64,000 nucleotides of DNA from Cytobacillus horneckiae. GTDB lineage: Bacteria > Bacillota > Bacilli > Bacillales > Cytobacillaceae. Both the position numbers and the translations under genes were made by a program. Location of the stretch: NCBI RefSeq assembly GCF_002835735.1, contig NZ_PISD01000066.1, forward strand, positions 29,078 to 93,077, in the 5' to 3' direction. This document shows, one piece after another, positions 1-10,236 of the stretch. How positions within the stretch are numbered: the stretch's first letter is position 1; the number at the start of each line of letters is the position of its first letter. Under the pieces are notes generated by a model, which was not told the origin of the DNA, did not search any database, and saw only the letters and a program-made list of their open reading frames with translations.

Positions 1-9
1 TTAACCTTT

Positions 10-2085
10 TTAGTTGGTATTTTGTTTTTCTCTAAAAAGTCTTTTTGGTAGAAACTGAAAAAGTCTTTGTTTTTTATTTTTTTGCTGGGCCAATACAGGG
101 GATGCACTGCCTTTGAGCTCAAAATGATTAATTTCATGCTGCAGGTCATTGGCAATTTCACTTAGCTCTACCGCAGCATAGTTGACCCTTTCAATCGCTT
201 CTAATTGATTTTCGCTCGAGGCTGAAACCTTTTCAGCAGCAGCTACTGATAGCTGTGAAACTGAGGCTGATTCAATAATTCTTTCGGTTAAATAATCATT
301 GGTAAGATGAATCTGATTCACTGCATCCTCAATGAAAGCTGATTTGCTGTGTATGATTTTAGTGTGACCAGCAATATTTTCAAAGGTCGCTTTCGTATCA
401 TTTACAGCACTAGCTTGTTGCATTTTATATAAATTAAATTGTTCAGTTTCCAGCATAAGCTCTGTCATTTTTTCATTCATGCTTATAATTAAAGTCTGAA
501 TTTCTATTGCTTCTGATTTTGTACGTTCAGCCAGCTTTTTCACTTCAGCAGCGACTACGGCAAAGCCTCTGCCTGATTCACCTGCCCTGGCAGCTTCTAT
601 AGTTGCATTTAATGCAAGCAAGTTCGTGTTATCGGCTATGCTTTGAATTTTATCAATGATGGTAGATATGCTCTCTGTTTGTCTTGATGATTGTGTCACT
701 TTATTAGTCACTTCAGTTGACAATTGAATAAATTGATCTGTCACTCTCTCTAATGCAATCACCGTTTCGAGCCCATTCTCTCCCTCTTGTGCAGCTAGTG
801 CTGCCTCGGTTGATATTTCTTTGCTAAGCAGTTCAGTATGTGAAATCGCGGTTTTAACTTTTTCAATATCTAGCCTGCTGACTTCAAGTTGCTGGGATTG
901 TTCTTCTGCACCTAATGCAATTTGTTTAATCGCTGCATTCACTTCATTTGATTGAGCATTTGTTTCTTCAGATATAGCAGCTAATTCCTGTGAGGACGAC
1001 TGCAGCTGTGAGGAAGAGTCTAATATATGGACAAATGCCTGCTGCACTTTTTCAGCCATTGAATTGAAAGTATGAGCGAGCTGATTCATTTCTTCCTCAC
1101 CGCTAGCAGGAACACGGTAATATAGATGACCACTGCCAATTTTTTCTGCACCGGTTTTTAATAAATTTATTGCTTTGGAAATATTGGCTAGTAAGTAATA
1201 TCCTACTAATGTAAGAATAATAAGCAGAATGATACTAAGAGCAGCACTGCCCCAGGTGAGCCACTTGTTTTGCTCGTCAATCTTTTCCTGAAGTGCAACT
1301 GTAATTGCAATCGCTTCTTGTTCAGCTGCTGAAACAAACTGCTCAATGGCTCCTGCTTGTTCATCAAAATGGTGAATAAAATCAACTGTCTGCTGATAAG
1401 AATCATTAATTGTATCCATTGCCACTAAATACTGGGATAATCTATCTAATATGTAATCTTTGGATGACTCATCAAGACTTGCATCATTTTTTATTTCTGA
1501 AGTTAAAGCTTGACTTGCTTGCGAAAATTGATGGAATGCCTCCTCCTCTCTTACTGCTAAATACTGTTTTTCATACATACGCATCAATAGGATTTGTTCC
1601 TCAATCTTAGGATTTTTGACGTAGGACGTTAAGGAAGCAATTTGTTTTGCAGAGTTTTCAATTTGTCCTTTTAAACCATGGGGTTGATGAAAACCAATCT
1701 GTTCATACTTGTTTGCAAGCTGGGTAAATTGTTCTAAATATGTATCGGAGACTTTAACAATCTGGTTGAATTGTACTTTCAATTTTGTATCTGTTTGCTG
1801 TTCACTAATTGCCTTTGCTTCAGATTTAACACGATGAATCGATTGTGTCACTAAATCAATGCCAGATTGGTCTGGGGTGCGTAGAAACTGTTGTTCAAAT
1901 TTCCTCGTCAATGCCATATTGTATTTTATTCCAATACTATCTGCGACTGTTTGCTTCATTTTCTCTTCTTCCGCTCTGCTTTGATCCTGGATGATTGTAC
2001 TGATAAAATTGGATATTAAGAGAATAACAAATCCTCCAATGGTCATTAATAAAATAACTCTTATTTTACCCCGAATTGTTTTCAC
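10..2085 (-). CDS. Methyl-accepting chemotaxis protein
   Basis: Membrane chemoreceptor that would signal to CheA/CheW. A membrane segment at about residues 10-32 is followed by a long helical extracellular sensor of about 240 residues (two four-helix-bundle lengths, as in helical bimodular sensors), a second membrane segment at about 274-297, a HAMP domain (about 298-350) and the cytoplasmic signalling coil. The hairpin tip (about 487-512) contains [14 protein letters not shown] and [11 protein letters not shown], the most conserved MCP stretch. The start is GTG at 2085 behind AGGAAGGTG. Length (691 aa) is normal. The ligand cannot be read from sequence. No chemotaxis neighbours are present, so this is an orphan receptor. 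Confidence 0.93.
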   Translation of the reverse strand: MKTIRGKIRVILLMTIGGFVILLISNFISTIIQDQSRAEEEKMKQTVADSIGIKYNMALTRKFEQQFLRTPDQSGIDLVTQSIHRVKSEAKAISEQQTDTKLKVQFNQIVKVSDTYLEQFTQLANKYEQIGFHQPHGLKGQIENSAKQIASLTSYVKNPKIEEQILLMRMYEKQYLAVREEEAFHQFSQASQALTSEIKNDASLDESSKDYILDRLSQYLVAMDTINDSYQQTVDFIHHFDEQAGAIEQFVSAAEQEAIAITVALQEKIDEQNKWLTWGSAALSIILLIILTLVGYYLLANISKAINLLKTGAEKIGSGHLYYRVPASGEEEMNQLAHTFNSMAEKVQQAFVHILDSSSQLQSSSQELAAISEETNAQSNEVNAAIKQIALGAEEQSQQLEVSRLDIEKVKTAISHTELLSKEISTEAALAAQEGENGLETVIALERVTDQFIQLSTEVTNKVTQSSRQTESISTIIDKIQSIADNTNLLALNATIEAARAGESGRGFAVVAAEVKKLAERTKSEAIEIQTLIISMNEKMTELMLETEQFNLYKMQQASAVNDTKATFENIAGHTKIIHSKSAFIEDAVNQIHLTNDYLTERIIESASVSQLSVAAAEKVSASSENQLEAIERVNYAAVELSEIANDLQHEINHFELKGSASPVLAQQKNKKQRLFQFLPKRLFREKQNTN

Positions 2086-2133
2086 AGCTTCACCTTCCTA
2101 ATTTATAGAAAATTCAAAAATATTATGACCTTT

Positions 2134-2162
2134 ATTATAGAACCTATTACCTATATTGACAA
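2134..2162 (-). promoter_or_regulatory. Sigma-A promoter of the chemoreceptor gene
   Basis: On the minus strand TTGTCA (2157-2162) and TATAAT (2134-2139) are separated by exactly 17 bases, about 50 bases upstream of the GTG start. Most Bacillus chemoreceptors are expected to use sigma-D, but I see no sigma-D element here. Confidence 0.65.
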
Positions 2163-2282
2163 TATCCGACAGAAAGAAATATTATCTATTACATCTGTCT
2201 TTACATGTGGTAATCTATTAAGGTGCTTGCAAAATAGTCTTTATATGTTTCTTGGATAATAGATGGGGAGGAACAAAAACGA

Positions 2283-3314
2283 ATGAAGGAATTCTTAAAC
2301 AAAAAAGGTGTAAGCTTGTCTCCTAAAGTTTATTTAATAGATGCCTTGAGCAATATGGCTCTTGGTTTATTTGCTTCATTAATCATTGGTGTTATTATTA
2401 AAACAATAGGTGAACAGTTAGGTGCAGGCGGATTTGCAGCGTATATGATTGAAATCGGCACGATGGCAATGGGATTGATGGGACCGGCTATAGGCGTAGC
2501 TGTTGCTTATGGTTTAAAGGCTCCTCCGCTTGTATTGTTTGCAGCTATTGTGAGCGGGGCGGCAGGAGCAGCGCTGGGTGGTCCAGCTGGTGCTGTTGTA
2601 GCCGCTTTAATTTCCACGGAAATTGGCAAGGTGGTCAGTAATGAAACGAAGCTTGATATTATAGTGACACCTTTTACTGTTGTATTTACAGGCTATTCTG
2701 TAGCTGCATTGATAGGGCCGGGAATTGATTATATTATGAAGGGTGTCGGCAGTTTAATTATGTGGGGAACAGACCAGCAGCCGCTATTAATGGGTATTGT
2801 CGTGGCTATGTTGATGGGGTTTGCCATCTCTGGTCCCATTTCATCAGCAGCCATTGCAATGATGCTAGACTTAAATGGGTTAGCTGCAGGCGCAGCAACG
2901 GTTGGCTGTGCCGCTCAAATGGTAGGCTTTGCTGCAAGCAGTTATCGTGAGAATAGAATTGGCGGTTTGGCCGCTCTTGGATTAGGTACATCCAAGCTGC
3001 AAATTCCTAATATTATTAAAAACCCGCTTATATTAATTCCTCCTACCGTTGCTGGCGTAATTTTAGCTCCGATTTCAACGATGGTATTTAAAATGGAAAG
3101 TGTTGCGGCAGGCGCAGGAATGGGTACAAGCGGACTTGTCGGTCAAATAATGACTTTCTCAGTCATGGGTTTCAGCTTTGCCGTCGTTTTAAAGGTCGTT
3201 TTATTGCATTTTATTGGACCAGCTGTCATTAGCTTGATAATATCAGAATATATGAGAAAAAAAGACTGGATAAAATTTGGAGATATGAAGCTTAATATGG
3301 GAGGAAAAAAATAA
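2283..3314 (+). CDS. PTS EIIC-family membrane protein (PTS_EIIC_2 type)
   Basis: A 343-aa polytopic membrane protein, rich in Gly/Ala with about nine to ten hydrophobic segments, that resembles the stand-alone PTS_EIIC_2 family of sugar-permease IIC-like proteins. The N-terminal stretch SPKVYLIDALSNMALGLFAS is typical of this family. No EIIA or EIIB domain is fused or adjacent, so the substrate and even PTS dependence are unknown. The ATG has a GGGGAGG ribosome-binding site. Its stop codon overlaps the ATG of the downstream thioredoxin-like gene by one base (TAATG), so the two are co-translated. Confidence 0.75.
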   Translation: MKEFLNKKGVSLSPKVYLIDALSNMALGLFASLIIGVIIKTIGEQLGAGGFAAYMIEIGTMAMGLMGPAIGVAVAYGLKAPPLVLFAAIVSGAAGAALGGPAGAVVAALISTEIGKVVSNETKLDIIVTPFTVVFTGYSVAALIGPGIDYIMKGVGSLIMWGTDQQPLLMGIVVAMLMGFAISGPISSAAIAMMLDLNGLAAGAATVGCAAQMVGFAASSYRENRIGGLAALGLGTSKLQIPNIIKNPLILIPPTVAGVILAPISTMVFKMESVAAGAGMGTSGLVGQIMTFSVMGFSFAVVLKVVLLHFIGPAVISLIISEYMRKKDWIKFGDMKLNMGGKK

Positions 3315-3628
3315 TGAAAAAATTACAATCGATGGAGCAATTTGAAGAGCTAAAAGACAATGGCAAACATATTTTTATGTTTTCTGCACAATGGTGTGGA
3401 GATTGCCGTTTTATTGAACCATTTATGCCTGAAGTGGAAGAAAAATTTAAAGAGTTCACATTTATTTATGTAGACCGTGATGATTTCCTGGATCTTTGCA
3501 TAAAGCTTGATGTTTTTGGCATACCAAGCTTTGTTGGATATAGGGACGGTCAGGAGCTAGGCAGATTGGTTAGTAAGGATCGCAAAACACAGGCTGAAAT
3601 TGAACAATTTATTTCTTCACTAGCGTAA
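3314..3628 (+). CDS. ytpP: Thioredoxin-like protein YtpP
   Basis: Small (104 aa) cytoplasmic thioredoxin-fold protein. The active site reads WCGDC, a CxxC redox motif with Asp in the third variable position as in the YtpP group, followed by the conserved cis-Pro region near GIPSF. It probably reduces protein disulfides, but the partner is unknown. It is translationally coupled to the preceding IIC-like gene and lies upstream of ytpQ and sftA, the same order as B. subtilis ytpP-ytpQ-(ytpR)-sftA. A strong terminator follows directly. Confidence 0.9.
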   Translation: MKKLQSMEQFEELKDNGKHIFMFSAQWCGDCRFIEPFMPEVEEKFKEFTFIYVDRDDFLDLCIKLDVFGIPSFVGYRDGQELGRLVSKDRKTQAEIEQFISSLA

Positions 3629-3635
3629 TGAAAAC

Positions 3636-3672
3636 AGCGGTTTTAGTCTAATTGGCTAAAACCGCTTTTTTA
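3636..3672 (+). terminator. Rho-independent terminator after ytpP
   Basis: An 11-bp stem AGCGGTTTTAG / CTAAAACCGCT with a short loop is followed by a T run. It ends the IIC-ytpP transcript and separates it from ytpQ. Confidence 0.9.
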
Positions 3673-3774
3673 TGAAAATATACTAGATTACGTTTTCATG
3701 CCTCCCGCTTTTGTTTCTATTCTATATAGTGTAAACTGTATACGGAATTCTTCCCCGTAAAGGAGGGGCAAAAC

Positions 3775-4581
3775 TTGAAAAATAAAATGGATAGTAAAAA
3801 GATGAAAGCTGAACTAGAGAAGCGGCTAGCAAAAGAAAACCGTTCATTTTCATTTGATAGAGAGAAAGATCAGCTGCGTATAGAGGATGCAGGTACGGGA
3901 AAAGGAATAACGATAACTTTGCCTGGCATCATTGCAAAATATCAAGAGCAAAAGGAAAAGGCAATTGATGAAGTCGTGTACTATGTTGAAGAAGGCCTTG
4001 AAGCAATGAATGGCGATGTTCATTTTTCTGGAAAGGAAAAAAATATCATTCCTGTCATTCGCTCGACTTCCTTCCCTTCAGAGTCTCAAGAAGGCGTCTC
4101 ATTTTTATATGACGATCATACGGCGGAAACAAGGATATACTATGCTCTTGACCTAGGAAATACTTATCGTTTAATTGACGAAGCGTTGATAAGTAAAGAA
4201 GGATGGGAACGTGAGAGAATTAAGGAGACAGCTCTATTCAATGTCCGATCATTATCAACAGCTTTAAAGAAAGATCACGTAGCAGGGAATACTTTTTATT
4301 TCTTAAATAAAAATGATGGTTATGATGCAAGCAGGATATTGAACGAAGCCTTTTTAAAAGAGATGAAACAAAAGCTTGAAGGTGATATGGCAGTTGCCGT
4401 TCCACACCAGGATGTATTAATTATCGCTGACATAAAAAATGAAACAGGGTATGACGTATTGGCGCAAATGGCTATGAGCTTCTTTGCGAGCGGACGGGTG
4501 CCAATTACCGCGTTATCATTTTTATATGAAAATGGTGAATTGGAACCAATCTTTATTTTAGGGAAAAACAAGAAAAAATAA
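3775..4581 (+). CDS. ytpQ: DUF1444 family protein YtpQ
   Basis: A 268-aa soluble protein of the DUF1444/YtpQ family, of unknown function and conserved next to ytpP and sftA in Bacillaceae. It starts at TTG (3775) behind a near-perfect AAAGGAGGGG site, with the next ATG only four codons downstream. No membrane segment or known catalytic motif is visible. In B. subtilis ytpR would follow; here a non-coding repeat-containing gap is found instead. Identification rests on length, the C-terminal block and synteny. Confidence 0.8.
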   Translation: MKNKMDSKKMKAELEKRLAKENRSFSFDREKDQLRIEDAGTGKGITITLPGIIAKYQEQKEKAIDEVVYYVEEGLEAMNGDVHFSGKEKNIIPVIRSTSFPSESQEGVSFLYDDHTAETRIYYALDLGNTYRLIDEALISKEGWERERIKETALFNVRSLSTALKKDHVAGNTFYFLNKNDGYDASRILNEAFLKEMKQKLEGDMAVAVPHQDVLIIADIKNETGYDVLAQMAMSFFASGRVPITALSFLYENGELEPIFILGKNKKK

Positions 4582-4898
4582 CTGGATACTGAGTGGTCCA
4601 TTCCAAAGTGAAAATAATAAAATTAAAGTTGAATTTGGAGTGGCTTACCGCTTCGCCCCGCGGAAAGCGTGCAGTAAGCCTTGGAAAATCCCACCCGCTT
4701 CTTTTTGAAAAAATTAGGAATGAGTTTGTCTGCAACCTCAAATGGATCACTTAGTGGTCCATTTTTCATTTATGTGTCATCCTTTGCAATAGAATCTTAA
4801 AAGTATCAATCAGAACACAGGTCACTTAATTTCTACCCTATTTTCATCGATTACTGCTAAAATGGAGAGGAAAGAATTCAAGAAAGAGATGATTTTCA
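4582..4898. other. Intergenic gap between ytpQ and sftA, holding a dispersed repeat
   Basis: 317 bases without a credible gene. It contains a dispersed repeat copy (4634-4691) lying between two loosely inverted segments that both contain the words GTGGTCCATT and AGTGGTCCATTT (about 4612 and 4753). The position corresponds to that of ytpR in B. subtilis, which is absent here. The weak ribosome-binding site of sftA lies at the right end. Confidence 0.6.
4634..4691 (+). repeat. Dispersed intergenic repeat, copy 1
   Basis: Begins TTTGGAGTGGCTTAC and ends with the 17-mer TAAGCCTTGGAAAATCC (4675-4691). The same 17-mer occurs exactly at 61101-61117 and, with one change, on the minus strand at 25355-25371. 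GC content is well above the surroundings. Confidence 0.65.
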
Positions 4899-7823
4899 AT
4901 GAGCTGGATAAAAAGATTAAAGAATTTATTTAAAAATGATGATTATGAATACGACGATGAATACATAGATACGGAAGAAGAAGTAAAGCAGAAGCAAAGC
5001 TATCAGAAATCTGAGCAATCTCGTGAAGTTGAGACACGTGTCATATATCAATACCCTAAAGGTGAATTTCGCTTTCCAATAATTCCGGATGAAAAAAAGG
5101 AACGGGATAGAAGCAGCATTAGACAAAAGAAGCAGAATCAAGAAAAAATCCCTGCAAGTGAAAAACCGGAGCAAAGAAAACAAAGTGTTGAACGAAAGAA
5201 ACCGCTGGAAAACAAACCGAAGGAAGAAAGTCAGTATACGCGTAATGAGAGGGAAGCAAAGTATAGAAAAGGCCCTTTTAAGCCAACAGAAATACCATCC
5301 CCTATCTATGGATATGAGCGGCCGAAAATTAAAAAACAAATAATAGAAGAAGAGATTGAACCAGTAGAATATGAAATTGGACGGACTGAACAAGAAGAGG
5401 GTAAGGTATTACAGAATTACACAGAGCAAGAAACAAAAATCATATACATGAGAGATGAATATGGAAATGAATCCTCCTATTCTGGAGAAAATTCCTATAG
5501 ACATGATAAAAAAAGCGATATAGGTGCTGCTGTAGAAGAGCAGGCTGTTACACTCGAAAAACCATCGCGAGGATGGGATGATAAAGAGGCAGTTTTCAAT
5601 AAAGAAGCTGAAAATAAAGATGATAGAGAACATACTCTTATTTTTCATGAAGAGAGAAAAGTGACACGTGAAATTGATGAAATCGCAGGCGTGGGTACCA
5701 ATGAAGATTCTGCACATAACGTCAATGTTGCTGAAGAAACTGAAGCTGAGCTTGTTTTTGAAGAATATCAGCAGCAGGAAGAGGTTGTTATCAAGAGCCC
5801 TTCAGAAGAGCGTGAATCAGAAGGTGATTTTGCAGAGGATCGGCCAAAAGTGCAGAGATTTGAAGAGTTTATCGCAGCGAGCTCGACAGAAGAGCAGGAA
5901 AATGAAGAGGTTATTGCTGAGAGCCCTTCAGAAGAGCGGGAATCAGAAGGTGATTATGCAGAGGATCGGCCAAAAGTGCGGAAATCTGAAGAGTTTATCG
6001 CAGAGAGCTCGACAGAAGAGAGGGAAAATGAAGAGGTTATTGCTGAGAGCCCTTCAGAAGAGCGGGGAATGCAAGAAGTATTAGCTTGGAGTCCTCCAGA
6101 AGCACAGCAGCAGGAAGAGGTTTCAGATGTAACGCGGCAGCCGGAACTCATTTTGACAGAGAAGAACGAAGAAGTGCAGGATGAGCCATTCGAAACAGTT
6201 GAGGAAATTACTGGCGAAACAGAGCGAAAATCACCTGAAGAAAGCAGTCACTCATCGAGAAGCCATTTGCCGTTTAATGTAATGATGCTAAATTCAGATA
6301 AACAAAAGTTCAATTCAAATAAGCGTGTTGAAAAAACTGAAACGAAGCCGCAGCCATTAACGATGGTGACTGAGCATGAAAAGGAAGAACCGCTGCCGCA
6401 TTATGTTTTCCCTTCAAGAAATTTACTGACTCCGCCAGTAGTGATGGAGGAGGATTCAGCATGGCTTCATAGGCAAGAGGAGCTCTTGAATTCTACGCTA
6501 CACGACTTTAATGTAAGGGCAAGTGTAGTGAATGTAACGAAAGGTCCTGCGGTGACGAGATTTGAGGTACAGCCGGAGCCGGGAGTTAAGGTTAATAAGA
6601 TTACTAACTTATCAGATGATATTAAATTAAGCTTAGCCGCCAGGGATATAAGAATTGAGGCACCTATTCCAGGCAAGCATACGATTGGCATTGAAGTTCC
6701 AAACCAATCTAGCAGACCTGTTCTTATTAGTGAAATCATCAATAGTCCTGAATTTTCAAATGGCGCTTCGCCATTAACTGCCGTACTTGGCTTAGATATA
6801 GCTGGTAAGCCGGTTGTAACAGATTTAAGAAAGATGCCTCATGGACTCATTGCAGGTGCTACCGGTTCAGGGAAAAGTGTATGTATTAATTCAATCCTTG
6901 TCAGCCTTCTATATAAAGCTGATCCAGATGAGCTTAAATTATTGTTGATTGACCCGAAGATGGTTGAGCTTGCGCCATATAATCATATTCCACATTTAGT
7001 TAGCCCTGTGATTACAGACGTAAAGGCAGCTACTGCATCATTAAAGTGGGCAGTTGAGGAGATGGAGAGACGGTACGAACTATTTGCACATGCGGGGGTT
7101 AGAGATATCAACCGCTACAATGAAAAAGCGGAGGAAAGCAGACAGTTTGCCAATAAATTGCCGTTTATCGTAATTGTCATTGACGAGCTGGCTGATTTAA
7201 TGATGATGTCGCCAGCGGATGTTGAAGAGGCGATTTGCAGAATTGCACAGAAGGCAAGAGCTTGTGGGATTCATTTGATCATAGCGACACAACGGCCATC
7301 AGTGGATGTCATTACGGGGCTTATTAAAGCTAATGTGCCTACGAGAGTAGCGTTTTCCGTATCATCACAGATTGATTCTCGTACAATCATAGATATAAGC
7401 GGGGCAGAAAAGCTGCTTGGCAGAGGAGATATGCTTTTCCTCGAAAATGGTTCATCGAAGCCTGTACGTCTTCAAGGCACGTTCGTATCCGATCGTGAAA
7501 TTGACGATGTTGTGTCACATGTTAGAAAAGAGCGTTCTCCAGAGTTTTTATTTGAACAAGAAGAACTGTTAAAAAAGGCAAAAATTACTGAGGAAGAGGA
7601 CGAGTTGTTCTATGACGCATGCAAGTTTGTAGTTGATCATCAATCAGCATCAACCTCCTCACTTCAAAGAAGGTTTAAAATCGGATATAATCGTGCAGCC
7701 AGGCTGATAGACATGATGGAAGATCAAGGCTTTATCTCCGAAAATCGGGGCAGCAAGCCAAGGGACGTATTGATAACAGAGGCTGAACTGGAATCTAGTC
7801 ATCATACTAGTAACTTCGAATAA
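4899..7823 (+). CDS. sftA: FtsK/SpoIIIE-family DNA translocase SftA
   Basis: Soluble septum-associated DNA pump that clears chromosomal DNA from the closing division septum; known in B. subtilis as SftA (formerly YtpS). It has 974 aa and no N-terminal membrane segments, unlike SpoIIIE. A short amphipathic N-terminus is followed by a long acidic, low-complexity linker (about 20-480), the FtsK alpha domain (about 495-630), the RecA-like motor with Walker A GATGSGKS (653-660) and Walker B VIVIDELADLM (about 757-767), and a C-terminal winged-helix gamma domain (about 905-965) that reads polar DNA sequences. The linker contains a recent 42-residue tandem duplication. The ribosome-binding site is weak (AAGAGATGA). 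Confidence 0.95.
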   Translation: MSWIKRLKNLFKNDDYEYDDEYIDTEEEVKQKQSYQKSEQSREVETRVIYQYPKGEFRFPIIPDEKKERDRSSIRQKKQNQEKIPASEKPEQRKQSVERKKPLENKPKEESQYTRNEREAKYRKGPFKPTEIPSPIYGYERPKIKKQIIEEEIEPVEYEIGRTEQEEGKVLQNYTEQETKIIYMRDEYGNESSYSGENSYRHDKKSDIGAAVEEQAVTLEKPSRGWDDKEAVFNKEAENKDDREHTLIFHEERKVTREIDEIAGVGTNEDSAHNVNVAEETEAELVFEEYQQQEEVVIKSPSEERESEGDFAEDRPKVQRFEEFIAASSTEEQENEEVIAESPSEERESEGDYAEDRPKVRKSEEFIAESSTEERENEEVIAESPSEERGMQEVLAWSPPEAQQQEEVSDVTRQPELILTEKNEEVQDEPFETVEEITGETERKSPEESSHSSRSHLPFNVMMLNSDKQKFNSNKRVEKTETKPQPLTMVTEHEKEEPLPHYVFPSRNLLTPPVVMEEDSAWLHRQEELLNSTLHDFNVRASVVNVTKGPAVTRFEVQPEPGVKVNKITNLSDDIKLSLAARDIRIEAPIPGKHTIGIEVPNQSSRPVLISEIINSPEFSNGASPLTAVLGLDIAGKPVVTDLRKMPHGLIAGATGSGKSVCINSILVSLLYKADPDELKLLLIDPKMVELAPYNHIPHLVSPVITDVKAATASLKWAVEEMERRYELFAHAGVRDINRYNEKAEESRQFANKLPFIVIVIDELADLMMMSPADVEEAICRIAQKARACGIHLIIATQRPSVDVITGLIKANVPTRVAFSVSSQIDSRTIIDISGAEKLLGRGDMLFLENGSSKPVRLQGTFVSDREIDDVVSHVRKERSPEFLFEQEELLKKAKITEEEDELFYDACKFVVDHQSASTSSLQRRFKIGYNRAARLIDMMEDQGFISENRGSKPRDVLITEAELESSHHTSNFE
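5778..6074 (+). repeat. 126-bp in-frame tandem duplication inside sftA
   Basis: Two near-identical 126-bp units (5778-5903 and 5904-6029) plus about 45 bases of a third encode 42-residue acidic repeats containing SPSEERESEGD and AEDRPKV. The unit length is a multiple of three, so the frame is kept. High nucleotide identity points to a recent duplication. Confidence 0.9.
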
Positions 7824-7942
7824 TTCATGTTAAGCTGTTTTTTTATGTAACCTTGTAGAGACAACTTAAGCTAAGAGTGATAAAATAAATAATGTTTTTA
7901 TGGAAAAAACTCCTAATAAAAAAACAAAAAGGAGCCAGGCCG

Positions 7943-8626
7943 ATGGTTACGAAGGAAGTCTCAATATTAAACTTGAATGAATATCGTGCCGAGAAGCAAG
8001 CTCAGAGTGAGAAATGCAGTTTACAGTTACACAGCATGGCGATAGATTATGTTAATCGCAGCGTGAATATTCGTGAGAAGGTGCGGGCCAAGCATATTTT
8101 TAGGAATAAGCTTGGTCTTCCAGCAAATCAAGCTTTGTTAGAACAGCTAGATGAAATATTTCTTGATTGGTTTTTATTTGACTATAAGACAATTCAAAGG
8201 ACGACTATTTTTAATCTGTTTATTAAAGAGATGGCCAAAGACTTAAAGGAATATGAAATGATTCAGGCGGCGCTATGCATCTCTGCCGTGATGGAGCCTT
8301 TTGTAGTAACAGGTCAGCAAAGAAAAGATTTGTTCATCTTAAAATCGATGGTTGGAGAAATTTCTAATGTCCGCTTTAGTGATAACAGAAAGCTTAGTCT
8401 CCATAAAGGTTCCGCTCTTATGCTACGAAAAGTCCATGGGTTGGAGTATGATTTTGCATTGGGGCCAACCATGATATTTGCTTCTAAAGAAGAGTGTGAA
8501 CGAATCAAGCATGCCTACAATAATATGAAAGAGACGCAATCAGATTTGACTTGGAGAGCTTTTTTAAAACTGCAGGCATTAGAAATACTCCCTCCTCTGA
8601 AACAATGGAGTGTAATAAAGGAGTAA
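7943..8626 (+). CDS. Conserved hypothetical protein between sftA and murC
   Basis: A 227-aa soluble, mostly helical protein that I do not recognise. I place the start at ATG 7943, behind AAAAAGGAG, instead of the in-frame ATG at 7892, which has no ribosome-binding site. The segment EIFLDWFLFDY (about residues 70-80) resembles a helical motif found beside SEC-C metal-binding domains, but the SEC-C cysteines themselves are missing, so this is only a weak hint. There is no membrane segment or signal peptide. It is flanked by sftA and murC on the same strand, with about 120 bases on the left and 270 on the right. Confidence 0.7.
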   Translation: MVTKEVSILNLNEYRAEKQAQSEKCSLQLHSMAIDYVNRSVNIREKVRAKHIFRNKLGLPANQALLEQLDEIFLDWFLFDYKTIQRTTIFNLFIKEMAKDLKEYEMIQAALCISAVMEPFVVTGQQRKDLFILKSMVGEISNVRFSDNRKLSLHKGSALMLRKVHGLEYDFALGPTMIFASKEECERIKHAYNNMKETQSDLTWRAFLKLQALEILPPLKQWSVIKE

Positions 8627-8900
8627 TTTTCTGATTGAAGGCTTATACTTATAATACGCACTGAGGTTCGTGGGACAAAAGATGTGTTTTAATTGAGCAG
8701 AATTGTATCATTCTAAAGTATTGGGAGCTATATTCTCTTTTCAGGAAACATGATACATAGTTTTTAAAAATGAATAATGCTATAATGATAAAATGTGATT
8801 TAAGAATGACCAAATTTCATCTAATTGATGGAATATGAGCAAAAATAGATATATGTCATATACTGTTTTACAGATATACGATGGTTGGAGGTTTCTTTAT

Positions 8901-10196
8901 ATGACTATTTACCATTTCGTAGGTATAAAAGGGTCAGGGATGAGTGCATTGGCACAAATCCTTCATGATATGAACTACAATGTACAAGGATCAGATATTG
9001 AAAAGCATTTCTTCACTCAGGTGGCACTTGAGGAAGCTGGAATTAAAATTTTACCGTTTCAAAAAGAAAATATCGAACCAGGCATGACGATTATTGCCGG
9101 AAATGCATTTCCTGATTCACACGAAGAGATTCAGGAAGCGTTAAGATTAGGTCTGCCTGTGATTAGATATCATCGCTTCTTAGGTGATTTTATGAAAAGC
9201 TTTACGAGCATTGCAGTGACAGGGGCCCATGGTAAAACATCAACAACAGGATTGCTTTCCCATGTACTGGCAGGTGCAAAGCCGACCGCTTTCTTAATAG
9301 GAGACGGAACAGGTAAAGGGGATCAGAAAGCGGAGTACTTTGCATTTGAAGCATGTGAGTATAGACGCCATTTCTTATCTTATCATCCGGATTATTGCAT
9401 CATGACGAATATTGATTTTGATCACCCTGATTATTTTGCTAGTATAGAGGATGTCTTTTCCGCTTTTCAAGAGATGTCATTACAAGTGAAAAAGGGCATT
9501 TTCGCATGCGGTGATGATGAAATGCTACAAAAAATTCAAGCGAAGGTACCTGTCCTGTTTTATGGATTTGGTGAAGAAAATGATTTCCAAGCAAGAAATA
9601 TCGTGAAATCCACTGAAGGCACAACTTTCGATGTATTTGTACGCAATACTTTCTATAATACATTCTCAATCGCTTCTTACGGTGATCACAATGTGTTAAA
9701 CGCACTTGCTGTTATTGCTGTTTGCCATTATGAAGAAATTGATGCAGCAATCGTTCAGGCACAATTAACAACATTTGGCGGTGTAAAAAGACGGTTCACA
9801 GAAAAGGTGATTGGTAGACAAGTCATTATAGATGATTATGCCCATCATCCGACAGAAATTAAGGCAACGATCGAAGCGGCCAGGCAAAAGTATCCGGAAA
9901 GAGAAATTATTAGTGTGTTCCAGCCTCATACTTTTACAAGAACACAAACTTTCTTAGATGATTTTGCCGAAAGTTTGAATATGGCCGATCAAGTGTATTT
10001 ATGTGAAATTTTCGGATCTGCGAGAGAAAATCATGGCAAGCTATCTATTGAGGACTTGCAGGCTAAAGTGTCTGGAGCTGTCGTATTAAATGAAGACAGA
10101 ACGAGTATCTTAAAGGAACATAACGATAGCGTACTTATTTTCATGGGTGCAGGAGATATTCAAAAGTTCCAAAAAGCCTATGAAATGCAATTATAG
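8901..10196 (+). CDS. murC: UDP-N-acetylmuramate--L-alanine ligase MurC
   Basis: Cytoplasmic ATP-dependent ligase adding L-alanine to UDP-MurNAc, the first amino-acid step of peptidoglycan precursor synthesis. The N-terminal Rossmann motif [10 protein letters not shown] (8-17) is followed by the Mur-ligase P-loop [10 protein letters not shown] (about 107-116) and the C-terminal domain with [13 protein letters not shown], all typical of MurC. I start at ATG 8901, behind TTGGAGG, giving 431 aa, as in other Bacillus MurC proteins. The 22-residue upstream extension of the open frame has no family counterpart. It is followed by a terminator. Confidence 0.96.
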   Translation: MTIYHFVGIKGSGMSALAQILHDMNYNVQGSDIEKHFFTQVALEEAGIKILPFQKENIEPGMTIIAGNAFPDSHEEIQEALRLGLPVIRYHRFLGDFMKSFTSIAVTGAHGKTSTTGLLSHVLAGAKPTAFLIGDGTGKGDQKAEYFAFEACEYRRHFLSYHPDYCIMTNIDFDHPDYFASIEDVFSAFQEMSLQVKKGIFACGDDEMLQKIQAKVPVLFYGFGEENDFQARNIVKSTEGTTFDVFVRNTFYNTFSIASYGDHNVLNALAVIAVCHYEEIDAAIVQAQLTTFGGVKRRFTEKVIGRQVIIDDYAHHPTEIKATIEAARQKYPEREIISVFQPHTFTRTQTFLDDFAESLNMADQVYLCEIFGSARENHGKLSIEDLQAKVSGAVVLNEDRTSILKEHNDSVLIFMGAGDIQKFQKAYEMQL

Positions 10197-10208
10197 TTGT
10201 AAGCACCT

Positions 10209-10236
10209 AACCCCCTAGTATACTTTGGGGGTTTCC
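10209..10236 (+). terminator. Terminator after murC
   Basis: A stem AACCCCC / GGGGGTT starting 13 bases after the murC stop is followed by a short T run, so it is probably a moderate terminator. Confidence 0.6.

Noticed and set aside
4926..5393. 155-codon minus-strand frame opposite sftA
   Set aside because: Phe/Leu-rich shadow of the A-rich charged linker; no start signal.
5668..6084. 138-codon overlapping frame inside sftA
   Set aside because: Produced by the tandem repeats read in another frame; basic, repetitive and without start signals.
7892..7942. Upstream start of the gene between sftA and murC
   Set aside because: No ribosome-binding site before 7892, whereas AAAAAGGAG precedes ATG 7943.
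8835..8900. N-terminal extension of MurC
   Set aside because: The 22 extra residues have no counterpart in MurC, and a good ribosome-binding site precedes ATG 8901.
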